A DNA stretch of 64,000 bases, taken from Algoriphagus machipongonensis. GTDB taxonomy: Bacteria; Bacteroidota; Bacteroidia; Cytophagales; Cyclobacteriaceae. The first letter of the stretch is position 1. Every line of letters starts with the position of its first letter. A program made the position numbers and the translations under genes. Of the stretch, positions 8,529 to 18,401 are shown in pieces. The stretch covers positions 3,909,001 through 3,973,000 of the forward strand of contig NZ_CM001023.1 of assembly GCF_000166275.1 (NCBI RefSeq), written 5' to 3'. The notes below the pieces were generated by a model. It was not told where the DNA came from. It worked only from the letters and a program-made list of their open reading frames with translations, and did no database searches.

Positions 8529-9335
8529 ATGAAAAAGTTCAACTTCCTTTACATATTGCTCGCAATAGGTCTGTTCTCTTGCCAAGAAGCCGAGGACAAA
8601 CATATAAGTACCGATTTACCTACCGAGGCCACTCAGCTTTTTGAATTATCTACAGCATACAGTGAAAGTTTATACTTTGGGTTATTGAGCTTTGAAGAAT
8701 ATCTCGCGATGGATTCCACAAGCATTCTTCCAGGATGTCCAGCCTTTGAAGTAAGCGAAGAAACGAAAACAGTCACTTTGGATTTTGATGCAGCAACTGA
8801 ATGTGAGCAAAGTGGAACCTATGAAAGATCTGGAAAGCTAATAGTTAAATTTTCATTGGCTGAAACACCTTCAAGCCATTGGATACTTGAATACGATGAT
8901 TATACTTTTCAAAAGACTAAGCTAAGAGGGATACGTAATTTCAGGAAATCTGACACGGGTGAGATCACAGAATCCTTTGACCCCATTACTCAGGTCACTG
9001 AAAATGAACTCACTTCAATTTATTCTGGCTTTATGACTCACCAAAAAGCAGAGACAGTTTCTAATTCCCTAGGGATAATTTCTGGTGGCACCATATCTGG
9101 AAGGAATGCAGCAGGAAGGGATTTTTCCATAACAATCCCAGACGAAAGGCTTATGTTGACCTCTTGCTTTCAATCCAATCAGCTTATTCCTGTAAATGGT
9201 TCAGAAACTTGGATCATCCAAAGAGGAAATGACCGGCAGGTAATACATAAGCTCACCTACGAATTGATCGATTCCTGTCAGGTTGCAGCTAATGTGATTC
9301 TTTCTGATGGAAGAAAATTACTTCTCAATCCATAA
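8529..9335 (+). CDS. Hypothetical lipoprotein
   Basis: 268 residues with a lipoprotein signal peptide: MKKFNFLYILLAIGLFSC, Cys18 as the acylation site, followed by QEAEDK. The mature part is beta-rich with no known motif I recognise; it contains several cysteines (for example CPAFE, ECEQSG, SCFQSN, SCQV) that could form disulfides. Probably anchored in the inner leaflet of the outer membrane or at the cell surface. The start is the ATG at 8529. A perfect palindromic terminator follows, so it is monocistronic. Confidence 0.7.
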   Translation: MKKFNFLYILLAIGLFSCQEAEDKHISTDLPTEATQLFELSTAYSESLYFGLLSFEEYLAMDSTSILPGCPAFEVSEETKTVTLDFDAATECEQSGTYERSGKLIVKFSLAETPSSHWILEYDDYTFQKTKLRGIRNFRKSDTGEITESFDPITQVTENELTSIYSGFMTHQKAETVSNSLGIISGGTISGRNAAGRDFSITIPDERLMLTSCFQSNQLIPVNGSETWIIQRGNDRQVIHKLTYELIDSCQVAANVILSDGRKLLLNP

Positions 9336-9337
9336 AA

Positions 9338-9363
9338 AAAGGCAGCTAATTAGCTGCCTTTTT
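9338..9363. terminator. Bidirectional intrinsic terminator
   Basis: Perfect palindrome AAAGGCAGCTAA / TTAGCTGCCTTT flanked by an A-run and a T-run, between the stop of the lipoprotein gene and the stop of convergent ahcY. Confidence 0.85.
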
Positions 9364-9383
9364 CTTTCTTAAATTTTATCAGA

Positions 9384-10703
9384 TTAGTATCTGTAATATT
9401 CAGGCTTAAATGGCCCTTCTACAGTTACACCAATGTATTCTGCTTGTTCTTGAGAAAGTGTTTCTAATTCTACACCTAATTTGGATAAGTGAAGAGCAGC
9501 AACTTTTTCGTCAAGATGCTTAGGCAAAACATAAACTCCTGGCTGATAGGATTTATGGTTTTCCCACAATTCCAACTGCGCAAGTGTTTGGTTAGTGAAG
9601 GAGTTTGACATCACAAAAGATGGGTGACCCGTAGCACAACCAAGGTTCACTAATCTACCTTCTGCCAAAATGATCAACTCTTTTCCATCCAAGTCATAAA
9701 GGTCAACCTGAGGTTTGATCACATTTTTTGTATGGCCATAGTTTTTATTCAACCAAGCCATATCGATTTCATTATCGAAGTGACCAATATTACAAACAAT
9801 AGCTTTGTCCTTCATTGCTTTAAAATGCTCACCAGAAAGAATGTCTTTGTTTCCAGTAGCTGTCACAATGATATCTGCCTCTTTAACTGCATCTGCCATT
9901 TTCTTCACAGCAAATCCATCCATTGCCGCTTGAAGCGCACAAATTGGATCGATTTCAGTAACAACTACACGTGCACCAGCACCTCTCAATGAAGCTGCAG
10001 ATCCTTTTCCAACATCTCCATATCCTGCTACTACTGCAACTTTTCCAGCCATCATCACATCTGTCGCTCTTCTGATCGCATCCACTAATGACTCTTTACA
10101 GCCATATTTATTATCAAACTTAGACTTGGTTACAGAATCATTCACGTTGATTGCTGGCATTGGAAGAGTTCCGTTCTTCATTCTCTCATACAATCTATGA
10201 ACACCTGTAGTAGTTTCCTCAGACAATCCTCTGATATCCGCCACAAGCTCTGGGTATTGATCTAGAACCATATTGGTCAAATCACCACCATCATCCAAGA
10301 TCATATTTAAAGGCTGACGCTCTTCACCGAAGAATAAGGTCTGCTCTATACACCAGTCAAACTCCTCATCGGAAAGACCTTTCCAAGCATAAACTGAAAT
10401 ACCTGCTGCTGCAATTGCTGCTGCTGCATGGTCTTGGGTAGAGAAAATATTACAAGAAGACCAAGTTACTTCAGCACCTAACTCAACTAAAGTCTCGATT
10501 AAAACGGCTGTCTGAATAGTCATATGAAGACATCCTGCAATTCTAGCCCCTTTTAATGGCTTGCTTTCGCCAAATTCTTCTCGAAGCGCCATTAAACCAG
10601 GCATTTCTGCTTCTGCAAGTTTGATTTCTTTTCTCCCCCACTCTGCAAGAGAAATGTCTTTTACCTTATACTTCACGTATTTTTCAGACTTAGTTTCTGA
10701 CAT
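9384..10703 (-). CDS. ahcY: Adenosylhomocysteinase
   Basis: 439 residues, the length expected for bacterial SAH hydrolases. It cleaves S-adenosylhomocysteine to adenosine and homocysteine, relieving product inhibition of methyltransferases. Visible signatures: [16 protein letters not shown] near the N-terminus, the NAD-binding [10 protein letters not shown] (Gly-rich loop beginning near residue 227), ATGNKDI, and the C-terminal KPEYYRY that reaches the neighbouring subunit's NAD. All canonical segments are intact. The start ATG at 10703 gives the family's usual N-terminus. The metB-type gene at 61.7-62.8 kb acts in the same homocysteine pool. Confidence 0.97.
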   Translation of the reverse strand: MSETKSEKYVKYKVKDISLAEWGRKEIKLAEAEMPGLMALREEFGESKPLKGARIAGCLHMTIQTAVLIETLVELGAEVTWSSCNIFSTQDHAAAAIAAAGISVYAWKGLSDEEFDWCIEQTLFFGEERQPLNMILDDGGDLTNMVLDQYPELVADIRGLSEETTTGVHRLYERMKNGTLPMPAINVNDSVTKSKFDNKYGCKESLVDAIRRATDVMMAGKVAVVAGYGDVGKGSAASLRGAGARVVVTEIDPICALQAAMDGFAVKKMADAVKEADIIVTATGNKDILSGEHFKAMKDKAIVCNIGHFDNEIDMAWLNKNYGHTKNVIKPQVDLYDLDGKELIILAEGRLVNLGCATGHPSFVMSNSFTNQTLAQLELWENHKSYQPGVYVLPKHLDEKVAALHLSKLGVELETLSQEQAEYIGVTVEGPFKPEYYRY

Positions 10704-10783
10704 ATTATTGATAGTTAAAGAATTAATTCACTTAAAACTCCGGCAAATGTACCGCTTAAAATCCATATTCTAAAATCTGGAGA

Positions 10784-11545
10784 CTACTCTAAAAACTTAA
10801 CCTCCTTTAAATCAAAGATCCTTTTTTCTCCAGTTTCGGTTAAAATTTCAAGCCTTCCGTAGGAATCTATTCCTGAAATTTCACCCATAAATTCTCGACC
10901 TTCAGCCTCAAACTTTGCCAATTCATTTATTAAATAAAGGTGTGTTAAGTATTCAATTTTTATCTCTTGATGTTTCCCTTTTTTTAGCTGAACATAGCTT
11001 TGTTCTATGTGCGTTACAATCAATCTAAATAACTCTTCAAGATCGAAATTGTTGCCAGTGACCTTGGATAAAGAAGTTGCTTTTGAATGATTAAAATCTA
11101 CTTGATTGATATTCAGACCTACCCCCACAACACTGTAATCCCATAAACTTCCCGAAAATGTGTTTTCAATCAAGATTCCACCAATTTTACCAAACCCTGG
11201 CACTACCAAGTCATTAGGCCATTTTACTTTTAAAAAGGGGATATATTCTTGAAGAATCCTTCGGATACCATTTGAAACACACATATTGAGTAAAAACTGT
11301 TCGCTTGTATCCAAAAAGTCAGGTTTTAGTACCAATGAAAAAGTCAGGTTTTTCCCGGGTTCAGAAATCCAATTATTCCCCCTTTGTCCCTTCCCTTTTG
11401 TTTGGTGCTGACAGATGACGATACTGCCTTCCGAAGCTTGTCGCAACCTGACCATCTGTATGGCCGTGTCATTAGTAGAGTGACAGTCTGGCAGGAAATG
11501 AACATCTTTCCCCAAAAAAATGGTATTGGCAAGAATTTTATACAT
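10784..11545 (-). CDS. birA: Biotin--[acetyl-CoA-carboxylase] ligase
   Basis: About 253 residues with the ATG at 11545. An upstream in-frame ATG at 11587 would add 14 residues unlike the family and crowd the divergent rsfS start. The enzyme activates biotin to biotinyl-AMP and attaches it to biotin carboxyl carrier protein. Seen: CHSTNDTA at the biotin/substrate face, the adenylate loop KGKGQRGNNWIS (equivalent to GRGRxGRxW), VKWPNDL and KIGGILIEN. There is no N-terminal helix-turn-helix, so it is a monofunctional ligase, not a bio repressor. A short C-terminal SH3-like domain follows. Confidence 0.92.
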   Translation of the reverse strand: MYKILANTIFLGKDVHFLPDCHSTNDTAIQMVRLRQASEGSIVICQHQTKGKGQRGNNWISEPGKNLTFSLVLKPDFLDTSEQFLLNMCVSNGIRRILQEYIPFLKVKWPNDLVVPGFGKIGGILIENTFSGSLWDYSVVGVGLNINQVDFNHSKATSLSKVTGNNFDLEELFRLIVTHIEQSYVQLKKGKHQEIKIEYLTHLYLINELAKFEAEGREFMGEISGIDSYGRLEILTETGEKRIFDLKEVKFLE

Positions 11546-11606
11546 AAATTTTAGGTTCGCTGGAAAAGAGTTAAAATTACCCGGCACCCAAAATTAAACT
11601 AATAAT

Positions 11607-11954
11607 ATGACAGCAGAAGAGCTGAGCAAAGTAATCATCAACGGAATGGAGGAAAAAAAAGCCTCGAACATTGTATTGATGGACCTAAGACATATTAAAG
11701 ACTCCGTTTCAGATTTTTTTGTGATCTGCTCTGGAAATTCAGACACCCAAATAGAAGCCATTTCCGATTCGATTGAAGAGCAAGTGATCAAAGCTGGGGA
11801 TGAAAACCCCTGGAGGAGTGAAGGAAAAAATAGTAAAAACTGGATTTTGATGGATTATGTGAACGTAGTTGCCCATATTTTCCTTAAAGAGAAGCGGGAG
11901 TTTTATGGATTGGAAGATCTTTGGGGAGATGCTAAAATCACCCACTTTGGCTAA
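11607..11954 (+). CDS. rsfS: Ribosomal silencing factor RsfS
   Basis: 115 residues, typical. Members bind ribosomal protein uL14 and block joining of the subunits under starvation. Signatures: DLRHIKDSVSDFFVICSGNSDTQ and, near the C-terminus, WILMDYVNVVAHIF and FYGLEDLWGDA. It lies 65 bases upstream of ftsH on the same strand and diverges from birA across about 60 bases. The rsfS-ftsH adjacency is common in Bacteroidota, and the two are probably co-transcribed. Confidence 0.95.
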   Translation: MTAEELSKVIINGMEEKKASNIVLMDLRHIKDSVSDFFVICSGNSDTQIEAISDSIEEQVIKAGDENPWRSEGKNSKNWILMDYVNVVAHIFLKEKREFYGLEDLWGDAKITHFG

Positions 11955-12019
11955 AATGCTTCAAACTTTACCAAAACTATCCCGTTTTACCTTAAGTTTA
12001 CAGAATTACACACTAAGCG

Positions 12020-14089
12020 ATGAGCGATAAAAATAAAAACAAAAAATTTGTACCCAAGACACCACAACAAAAACCAAATTTTCAACTTTGGTTGATTATT
12101 GCGGCTGTGTTGGTACTTCTTGGCCTTACCTGGTTGCAAAACAGGTCGGCTGTCATTGACATTACACAGAAGAAATTTGAGGATATGTACCTAGCAGGTG
12201 ATGTATCCAAGGTGATGATGGTAAAAAATATGGAGCGAGTGGATATCACTCTTAAGCCTTCTGTTTTATCAGAGCCTAAGTATAAAAACGAATTAGAGTC
12301 TGGCTCCACCTTTTTCAATCCCTCTGGCCCTCACTATTCCTTCCAAGTGGCCTCTGTGGATAAATTTGCCAATGACTTTGACGCTTTAAAAGAAAAAGCT
12401 TCACCTGAAAACAGAATCGATCTTGAGGTTTCTACAGAAGAAAATTGGAGCTCTTATTTTAGCAGCTTCGGTTTCCTGATCTTGCTGTTTGTGTTTTTCT
12501 GGTTTATGATGAGAAGAATGGCAGGTCCGTCTGGTCCTGGTGGCCAGATCTTCAATGTAGGTAAGTCCAAGGCACAATTATTTGATGCGGAAAACAAAGT
12601 CAAAATTACTTTTGACAATGTGGCAGGTCTGGATGAAGCCAAAGAAGAGATTCAGGAAATCGTCGAATTCCTTAAAAACCCAAGTAAATTCACCAAACTA
12701 GGTGGAAAAATACCAAAAGGTGCTTTACTGGTAGGACCTCCGGGAACAGGTAAGACCTTATTGGCAAAAGCTGTAGCTGGTGAAGCAGCTGTACCATTCT
12801 TTACACTTTCAGGTTCCGATTTTGTGGAAATGTTTGTGGGTGTGGGAGCTGCAAGAGTTCGTGACTTATTTAAGCAGGCAAAAGAAAAAGCACCGTGTAT
12901 TATCTTTATAGATGAGATCGATGCGATCGGTAGATCCAGAGGAAAAGGACAAATGCCAGGTTCAAACGATGAACGTGAAAACACACTTAACTCGCTTTTG
13001 GTGGAGATGGATGGATTTGGTACTGATTCAGGTGTCATTGTTTTGGCAGCAACCAACAGACCAGATGTCCTAGATAGTGCTTTGCTAAGAGCAGGCCGTT
13101 TTGATAGACAAATCTCTATTGATAAGCCAGACATTGTGGGTAGAGAAGCTATTTTCAAAGTCCACCTGAAGCCAATCAAAACCAATCCAGATATTGATCC
13201 TAAGAAATTGGCTGCTCAGACCCCTGGCTTTGCAGGAGCTGAAATCGCCAATGTTTGTAATGAGGCAGCTTTAATCGCAGCCCGAAGAAATAAAACTGCT
13301 GTAGATATGCAGGATTTCCAGGATGCCATCGATAGAACAATTGGAGGATTGGAAAAAAGAAATAAAATCATCTCTCCTGAGGAGAAGAAAATCGTTGCTT
13401 ATCACGAAGCTGGACACGCTGTGGCAGGATGGTTCTTGGAGCATGCTGACCCATTGGTGAAAGTTAGTATTGTACCAAGAGGAATAGCTGCGTTAGGGTA
13501 TGCTCAGTATTTACCAAAGGAGCAGTTCTTATATCAAACCGAGCAGTTGATTGACGAAATGTGTATGACGCTTGGAGGTAGAGCTGCCGAGGAAATTATC
13601 TTTAAGAAAATTTCTACCGGTGCGCTAAGCGATCTGGAAAGAGTTACAAAAATGGCTTATTCCATCGTCTCTATTTATGGTATGAATGATAAAATCGGAA
13701 ACGTTTCATTCTATGACTCTAAAGGGGATGGTTATAAAATGACCAAGCCATATTCAGAAACAACTGCTGAAACAATTGATGAGGAAGTAAGACAACTGGT
13801 TCAGAAGGCCTATTTAAGAACAAAGGAACTTCTGACAGAAAGAATTAATGAATTAGAAATCTTAGCGAAAGAACTTCTTGAAAAAGAAATCTTGTTCCAA
13901 GCGGATCTGGAGAAACTAATCGGTAAAAGACCTTTCGAAAGAGAGACTACTTACCAAGCGTATACCAATAAAAAGGAAAGTGCGCCAGTCCCAGTCGTAG
14001 ATCAATTAGAGGAACCAACTTTGGATCCAGACACTACTCCTTCCGATAAACAAAAATCAGTTACGGAACCGAAGGAAGAAAATTCATAA
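12020..14089 (+). CDS. ftsH: ATP-dependent zinc metalloprotease FtsH
   Basis: 689 residues. Two membrane spans (about 25-40 and 143-163) flank a periplasmic segment. The AAA module has Walker A GPPGTGKT (from residue 239), Walker B IIFIDEID (about 294-301), the second region of homology with NRPDVLD and arginine fingers (RAGRFDRQ). The zinc site is HEAGH (462-466). The protease degrades misassembled membrane proteins and some regulators in a hexameric membrane complex. The C-terminal 50 residues are Pro/Glu/Asp rich and probably disordered. A terminator follows immediately. Confidence 0.97.
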   Translation: MSDKNKNKKFVPKTPQQKPNFQLWLIIAAVLVLLGLTWLQNRSAVIDITQKKFEDMYLAGDVSKVMMVKNMERVDITLKPSVLSEPKYKNELESGSTFFNPSGPHYSFQVASVDKFANDFDALKEKASPENRIDLEVSTEENWSSYFSSFGFLILLFVFFWFMMRRMAGPSGPGGQIFNVGKSKAQLFDAENKVKITFDNVAGLDEAKEEIQEIVEFLKNPSKFTKLGGKIPKGALLVGPPGTGKTLLAKAVAGEAAVPFFTLSGSDFVEMFVGVGAARVRDLFKQAKEKAPCIIFIDEIDAIGRSRGKGQMPGSNDERENTLNSLLVEMDGFGTDSGVIVLAATNRPDVLDSALLRAGRFDRQISIDKPDIVGREAIFKVHLKPIKTNPDIDPKKLAAQTPGFAGAEIANVCNEAALIAARRNKTAVDMQDFQDAIDRTIGGLEKRNKIISPEEKKIVAYHEAGHAVAGWFLEHADPLVKVSIVPRGIAALGYAQYLPKEQFLYQTEQLIDEMCMTLGGRAAEEIIFKKISTGALSDLERVTKMAYSIVSIYGMNDKIGNVSFYDSKGDGYKMTKPYSETTAETIDEEVRQLVQKAYLRTKELLTERINELEILAKELLEKEILFQADLEKLIGKRPFERETTYQAYTNKKESAPVPVVDQLEEPTLDPDTTPSDKQKSVTEPKEENS

Positions 14090-14094
14090 GTTTT

Positions 14095-14123
14095 AAAGCC
14101 CCTTCCTAAAAGGGGCTTTTTTT
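14095..14123 (+). terminator. Intrinsic terminator after ftsH
   Basis: Stem AAAGCCCCTT / AAGGGGCTTT, loop CCTAA, followed by a T-run. Starts six bases after the ftsH stop. Confidence 0.85.
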
Positions 14124-14151
14124 ATACCCAATTCCAAGTTTATCTTTATTC

Positions 14152-14928
14152 ATGGCAGAAACCACCCTGGACATAAAGCTGAATGGTAAAAAACTGTTTT
14201 TTGCTTCAGACTTCCATTTAGGAGCTCCTAATAAAGCCGAAAGCAGTCTCCGTGAAAAGAGAATTATCCGTTGGTTGGATAGCATTAAGAAAGAAGCTGC
14301 CGCCATCTTCCTAGTAGGGGATATTTTTGATTTTTGGTTTGAGTATGGTACTGTTATTCCCAAAGGTTTTATTCCCTTTATATCCAAAATTTCTCAATTG
14401 AGAGATGCTGGTATTCCTATCTACTTTTTTACTGGGAATCATGATTTATGGATGAAGGACTACTTTACAGAGGAGTTAGGAATTCCTGTTTTTTTCGAAC
14501 CTATTCACATTTCTGTGGAAGGAAAGAGACTGTTTGTTGGACATGGAGATGGTTTGGGGCCGGGAGATTATTCTTATAAAAGGCTTAAAAAGGTTTTTGT
14601 CCACCCCTTGTCAAAATGGCTTTTTAAATGGCTTCATCCAGACATAGGAATCAAAATTGCACATGCCTGGTCAGGCCATAGTCGAATCACCAATATCGAA
14701 AAGGATGAAAATAAATTTCTTGGAGAAGATGAGTGGCTATGGGCTTATTGTAAGGAAATTGAAAAAGAAACCCATTTCGATTACTATATTTTTGGACATC
14801 GCCATTTACCATTGGAGCTTGAGGTAGGAGAAAACTCCACCTACTTTAATCTTGGGGAATGGGTCAGTCAAAATACTTATCTAGAATTTGATGAGAAGGA
14901 AGTACTTTTGAAAACATTTGAAGGATGA
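14152..14928 (+). CDS. lpxH: UDP-2,3-diacylglucosamine diphosphatase (LpxH-type)
   Basis: 258 residues of the calcineurin-like metallophosphoesterase family. Metal-binding motifs in order: ASDFHLGAP, VGDIFDFWF, FTGNHDLWM, VGHGDGLGPGD and FGHRHLP. The GDIFDFWFE form and the overall length match Bacteroidota LpxH, which splits UDP-2,3-diacylglucosamine into lipid X and UMP in lipid A synthesis. The start is the ATG at 14152, just after the ftsH terminator. The stop overlaps the next gene by four bases (ATGA), indicating translational coupling. A second, more divergent paralogue is at 32.2 kb; which one performs the essential lipid A step cannot be told here, but this one is the better match. 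Confidence 0.85.
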   Translation: MAETTLDIKLNGKKLFFASDFHLGAPNKAESSLREKRIIRWLDSIKKEAAAIFLVGDIFDFWFEYGTVIPKGFIPFISKISQLRDAGIPIYFFTGNHDLWMKDYFTEELGIPVFFEPIHISVEGKRLFVGHGDGLGPGDYSYKRLKKVFVHPLSKWLFKWLHPDIGIKIAHAWSGHSRITNIEKDENKFLGEDEWLWAYCKEIEKETHFDYYIFGHRHLPLELEVGENSTYFNLGEWVSQNTYLEFDEKEVLLKTFEG

Positions 14929-15761
14929 ATCGGCCATTCTTTTTAGTACTCCTCTTTATAAGTTTTACTTCTCTTGCACAACAAGAAAAACTGGGAAATC
15001 CCATATCCGAAATAACTATTGAGGGTCTGGACCTTGTTTCACTAGACACCAGGGATCAAATTTTCGCCAGTTCAACTTCTGGAGACATCTATCAGTTCAG
15101 TGAAAAAGGAAAGCAATTGAACCTTTTTTCTCCAGCTCGTCAGGGGAGATTACAACAATTAGAAGCCTCTTGGACAGTCAATATTTTTAGTTTCTCAGAG
15201 GATCTTCAGGAATATCGGATCTTGGATCGATTCTTAAAACAGCTGACCGAGAACAGCTTTCTACAAACAGATATTAACCTCGCGAAAGCTGCTACCTTAG
15301 GAAATAACAATATTGTATGGGTATGGGACGAGTCCGATCTAAGCCTCAAAATTCTCGACTATAGAAGAAACCTGGTGACACAATCCCAGCCGCTCAACCT
15401 TATCCTTAATTTAGGTCAAGTGGAAGTCTTGGAAATCAGGGAATTCAAGAATCGTTTGTTTATGAATGTTGAGGGAGAAGGTATTTTCATATTTGATAAT
15501 CAAGGAAATTTCATTGAAAAAATCTCCTTGATCACAAAGCAAAGAATGTGTTTCTACAAAGAGCATTTACTTTGGGTAGAGAACACGCAATTAAATGCCA
15601 TATCTATTTCTGACAACCAGGTATCGACTCTCATCGATGAATTACCATCAACTTTTGAATTTCTTCAAATAGGTCAAGAAAAGCTGGTTTTAAAGAGCAA
15701 AGGAAAATTGACCTTATACCCTATACCAAGCTGGCTCAAATCCTTTCCAGTTAATGAATAG
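14925..15761 (+). CDS. Secreted protein of unknown function coupled to lpxH
   Basis: 278 residues with a signal peptide (MNRPFFLVLLFISFTSLAQ). The mature part is made of short strand repeats such as DQIFASSTSGDIYQFSEKGKQL and GEGIFIFDNQGNFIEKIS, suggesting a small beta-propeller. No enzymatic motif is visible. It begins inside the lpxH stop (ATGA overlap of four bases), so it is translated with lpxH. A role at the envelope is inferred only from export and neighbourhood. Confidence 0.7.
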   Translation: MNRPFFLVLLFISFTSLAQQEKLGNPISEITIEGLDLVSLDTRDQIFASSTSGDIYQFSEKGKQLNLFSPARQGRLQQLEASWTVNIFSFSEDLQEYRILDRFLKQLTENSFLQTDINLAKAATLGNNNIVWVWDESDLSLKILDYRRNLVTQSQPLNLILNLGQVEVLEIREFKNRLFMNVEGEGIFIFDNQGNFIEKISLITKQRMCFYKEHLLWVENTQLNAISISDNQVSTLIDELPSTFEFLQIGQEKLVLKSKGKLTLYPIPSWLKSFPVNE

Positions 15762-15768
15762 TCCCCGT

Positions 15769-16626
15769 TTAAAACTTTAAGGTATCTGGCAAAAACTTAG
15801 CTGCCAAATCTTCATAATAAGGGCGCAATTCTTTGACATTTGGGGGAACAGCAGCCTTCGAATACAAATCGTAAGGATTGAATTTATCCACCCATTTAAA
15901 TAATTGATGGTCATCCTTATTCATTAAGTGATCATAAGCCTTCTCTCTGTGCTGTGCATAAAAGCTATGATAACGAAGCATTGCCAAACCCTCTTCCGGC
16001 AAATAATCTTTCATGATTTGGTAAATATATTCATCATGGCCCCAAGACATATGCACTTGATCTAGCCCACAATTAGGCTTATACACCCCATATTTAGAAT
16101 TCAGCAAGGGGTCCTGGCTATCTGGATTTTGTTTAAAAAATTCTGGGTAAACAATTTTATCCGAATGTTGGCATCCAACCGGAAAAGTATCACCCACCAC
16201 ACACCATTGAGGTTCCCCAAAAAGGCAAAGAACTTTACCAAGGTCATGCAGGAACCCTGTCAAAACAAACCATTCAGGATGTCCATCAGCCCTAATTGCT
16301 TCTGAGGTTTGAAGTAAATGTTGTGTCTGGTCCAAATCTGTATCCGGATCAGAATCATCTACCAAAGTATTTAAAAACTCCACAGCCTCCCAAAGAGTGA
16401 TTTCTTTCTTGTCAAACTTGAGAAACTCTTTCTCTTTTTCAAGGACAAAATCATAGGTTTGATTGATATGGTTTAGCCTGTAAAACTCCTTGACGGTTTC
16501 TCGTTTGGGATCATCATAGTTCCGAAACTCCTCTTTTGCCTTTTCAGGAGCAGGATTTTCAGGATATCTCTCTAGTAAGTCTTCTTCCCAGAGTTCTTCC
16601 ATTTCATGTGGGCTTACTTTTTTCAT
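15769..16626 (-). CDS. Myo-inositol oxygenase
   Basis: 285 residues, matching the animal and plant MIOX length. The enzyme uses a mixed-valent diiron centre to cleave myo-inositol with O2 to D-glucuronate. The iron ligands are all present: His in GHPEWF, His127-Asp128 in TGFLHDLGK, His in DQVHMSWGHDEY, His in MLRYHSFYAQH and Asp in FNPYDLYSK. Substrate-loop elements such as VGDTFPVGCQHSDKIV are also recognisable. It starts 39 bases after the stop of the symporter gene on the same strand, so the pair is probably one operon. MIOX is much rarer in bacteria than in eukaryotes. Confidence 0.93.
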   Translation of the reverse strand: MKKVSPHEMEELWEEDLLERYPENPAPEKAKEEFRNYDDPKRETVKEFYRLNHINQTYDFVLEKEKEFLKFDKKEITLWEAVEFLNTLVDDSDPDTDLDQTQHLLQTSEAIRADGHPEWFVLTGFLHDLGKVLCLFGEPQWCVVGDTFPVGCQHSDKIVYPEFFKQNPDSQDPLLNSKYGVYKPNCGLDQVHMSWGHDEYIYQIMKDYLPEEGLAMLRYHSFYAQHREKAYDHLMNKDDHQLFKWVDKFNPYDLYSKAAVPPNVKELRPYYEDLAAKFLPDTLKF

Positions 16627-16665
16627 AGCATTAAAATTAATCTAATATACAGACATTCAACAATT

Positions 16666-18243
16666 TCACTGTCCTAGCCAGATATAAATAATTACAGTTA
16701 ATATCACCAAAACACCTCCCAAAAGTCGAGAGTATTTCCATGGATTTAAGTCTAAAGGTCCAGTTTTAGGGAATTCAAATGTTCGAGTATTCGGAGAGAA
16801 ATAAGAGACGACAAACATGACCGCCATGTTTAGAAGGAATTCAATTCCCCAAATATGTACAAAATGAATATCTACTTTTAATATGAATACGGTTAAAATA
16901 TAAAATCCCAGCCCTACAAATAAACCTGCCTTTGCTCCCAAAGCAGAAATACGAGGTAGAAAAAGTCCTGCAATGATAATCGAGGCAATAGGAATGAAGA
17001 ATATCCCGTTCAGTTGCTGTAAAAGTTGGTATAATCCTTCTGGAGCTCCAGCCACCAAAGGAGCTGTCATGATAGCACAAATAGCCAATACGATAGAGGT
17101 AACTTTCCCTACCCATACCAGCTGCTTATCCGTCGCGTCCTTTTTCAGATGTCTTTTATAAATCCCCAAACTGAAAATGGTTGCCGTGCTATTTAACACA
17201 CTATTGAATGTACTTAAAACAGCTCCCATCACTACTGCTGCAAAGAATCCGGTCAACCCTACTGGCAATACTTTCTTGATAAGTTCAGGGTAAATTAAAT
17301 CCTGATTATCATAAAGACTGTCCCCAAAATAATAAAATCCGATCACCCCAGGCAAAATGATAATTAATGGAACGAATAGCTTTAATATTCCGGTATAAAG
17401 CAAACCCTTTTGCGCCTCTGCCAGATTCTTAGCTCCAAATGCCCGCTGAATAATCGTCTGGTTCATACACCAGAAATACAGTTGATTTATCATCAAACCG
17501 GTAAATAAAGTCTCAAATGGGAGAACTGAGTCTTTAGCACCTATTACATTGAATTTTTCAGGAGCAGCTTTATACACCTTGTCTAGACCTGTGAGTAAAT
17601 TACCACTCCCAATATCCCATAAAGCAAATCCAAGTACCAGCAAGCCTCCTAAAAACAATCCTATACCATTGATAGTATCAGAATAAGCTACGGCTTTTAG
17701 GCCCCCAAAAATAGCGTAAATAGAACCTATGGCTCCAATGACGATTACAGTCAACCATAAGCCTTCTTGTTGGCTTATTTCAAGGGTTTCCGAAACATTG
17801 AAAATACTTTCTAAATTGATTGCGCCCGTGTAGAGAACAATAGGCAAAAGGGTAACTACAAAGGATACGATAAGGAATAAAGCGACCAAAGTTCGAGTAG
17901 TTCTATCAAACCTATATTCCAAATATTGAGGAATGGTAGTCAACCCCATTTTTAAAAACCTTGGGATGAAATATAAGGCACCGATCACCAAAGCTATGGC
18001 TGAAGTCACCTCCCATGCGATGATAATGAAACCATTTTTATAGGCTGAGCCATTCATTCCTATCAAATGCTCAGTGGAAATATTGGTCAGTAGCATGGAG
18101 CCGGCAATCACCAAACCACTCAAGCTTTTCCCTCCTAAAAAATAGCCATCTTGAGTATCTAGTTTATCTTTCCGGAGTTGGTACCAGGAAAATATGGCAA
18201 CGAATGATGTAAAGGCTAAAAAAGATAAAATGGTTAGGGTCAT
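16666..18243 (-). CDS. Sodium:solute symporter (SSS/SLC5), probable myo-inositol transporter
   Basis: 525 residues with about 13-14 membrane spans. SSS signatures include DTQDGYFLGGKSLSG near residue 30, SMLLTNISTEHLIGMNGSAYKNG, a GGLKAVAYSDTINGIGLFLGG segment and LSTFNSVLNSTATIFSLGIY. SLC5 proteins import sugars, inositols, amino acids or vitamins with sodium. Because the next gene in the operon is myo-inositol oxygenase, inositol is the likely substrate; this is inferred from context. A LacI-type palindrome lies 67 bases upstream of the ATG at 18243. Confidence 0.85.
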   Translation of the reverse strand: MTLTILSFLAFTSFVAIFSWYQLRKDKLDTQDGYFLGGKSLSGLVIAGSMLLTNISTEHLIGMNGSAYKNGFIIIAWEVTSAIALVIGALYFIPRFLKMGLTTIPQYLEYRFDRTTRTLVALFLIVSFVVTLLPIVLYTGAINLESIFNVSETLEISQQEGLWLTVIVIGAIGSIYAIFGGLKAVAYSDTINGIGLFLGGLLVLGFALWDIGSGNLLTGLDKVYKAAPEKFNVIGAKDSVLPFETLFTGLMINQLYFWCMNQTIIQRAFGAKNLAEAQKGLLYTGILKLFVPLIIILPGVIGFYYFGDSLYDNQDLIYPELIKKVLPVGLTGFFAAVVMGAVLSTFNSVLNSTATIFSLGIYKRHLKKDATDKQLVWVGKVTSIVLAICAIMTAPLVAGAPEGLYQLLQQLNGIFFIPIASIIIAGLFLPRISALGAKAGLFVGLGFYILTVFILKVDIHFVHIWGIEFLLNMAVMFVVSYFSPNTRTFEFPKTGPLDLNPWKYSRLLGGVLVILTVIIYIWLGQ

Positions 18244-18309
18244 GTCAATTGGTTTAAGCCAATCGTCGAATATACTTCAGATACTTAAAAACCCTAGAAA
18301 AGAATTACG

Positions 18310-18325
18310 AAAACGATTACGTTTT
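18310..18325. promoter_or_regulatory. LacI-family operator-like palindrome
   Basis: AAAACG-ATTA-CGTTTT, six-base perfect arms around a four-base centre, 67 bases upstream of the symporter start. The CG-flanked AAAACG half-site is typical of LacI/GalR-family operators. It probably controls the symporter-MIOX operon; no lacI-type gene is present in the window. Confidence 0.55.
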
Positions 18326-18401
18326 TTATATAGCTTAAAGTAGCTTTTTGAAGGAGTTTTCAAACATCTTTCCCTTGTTTCTGCCATGTTTTTAAACCAA
18401 A

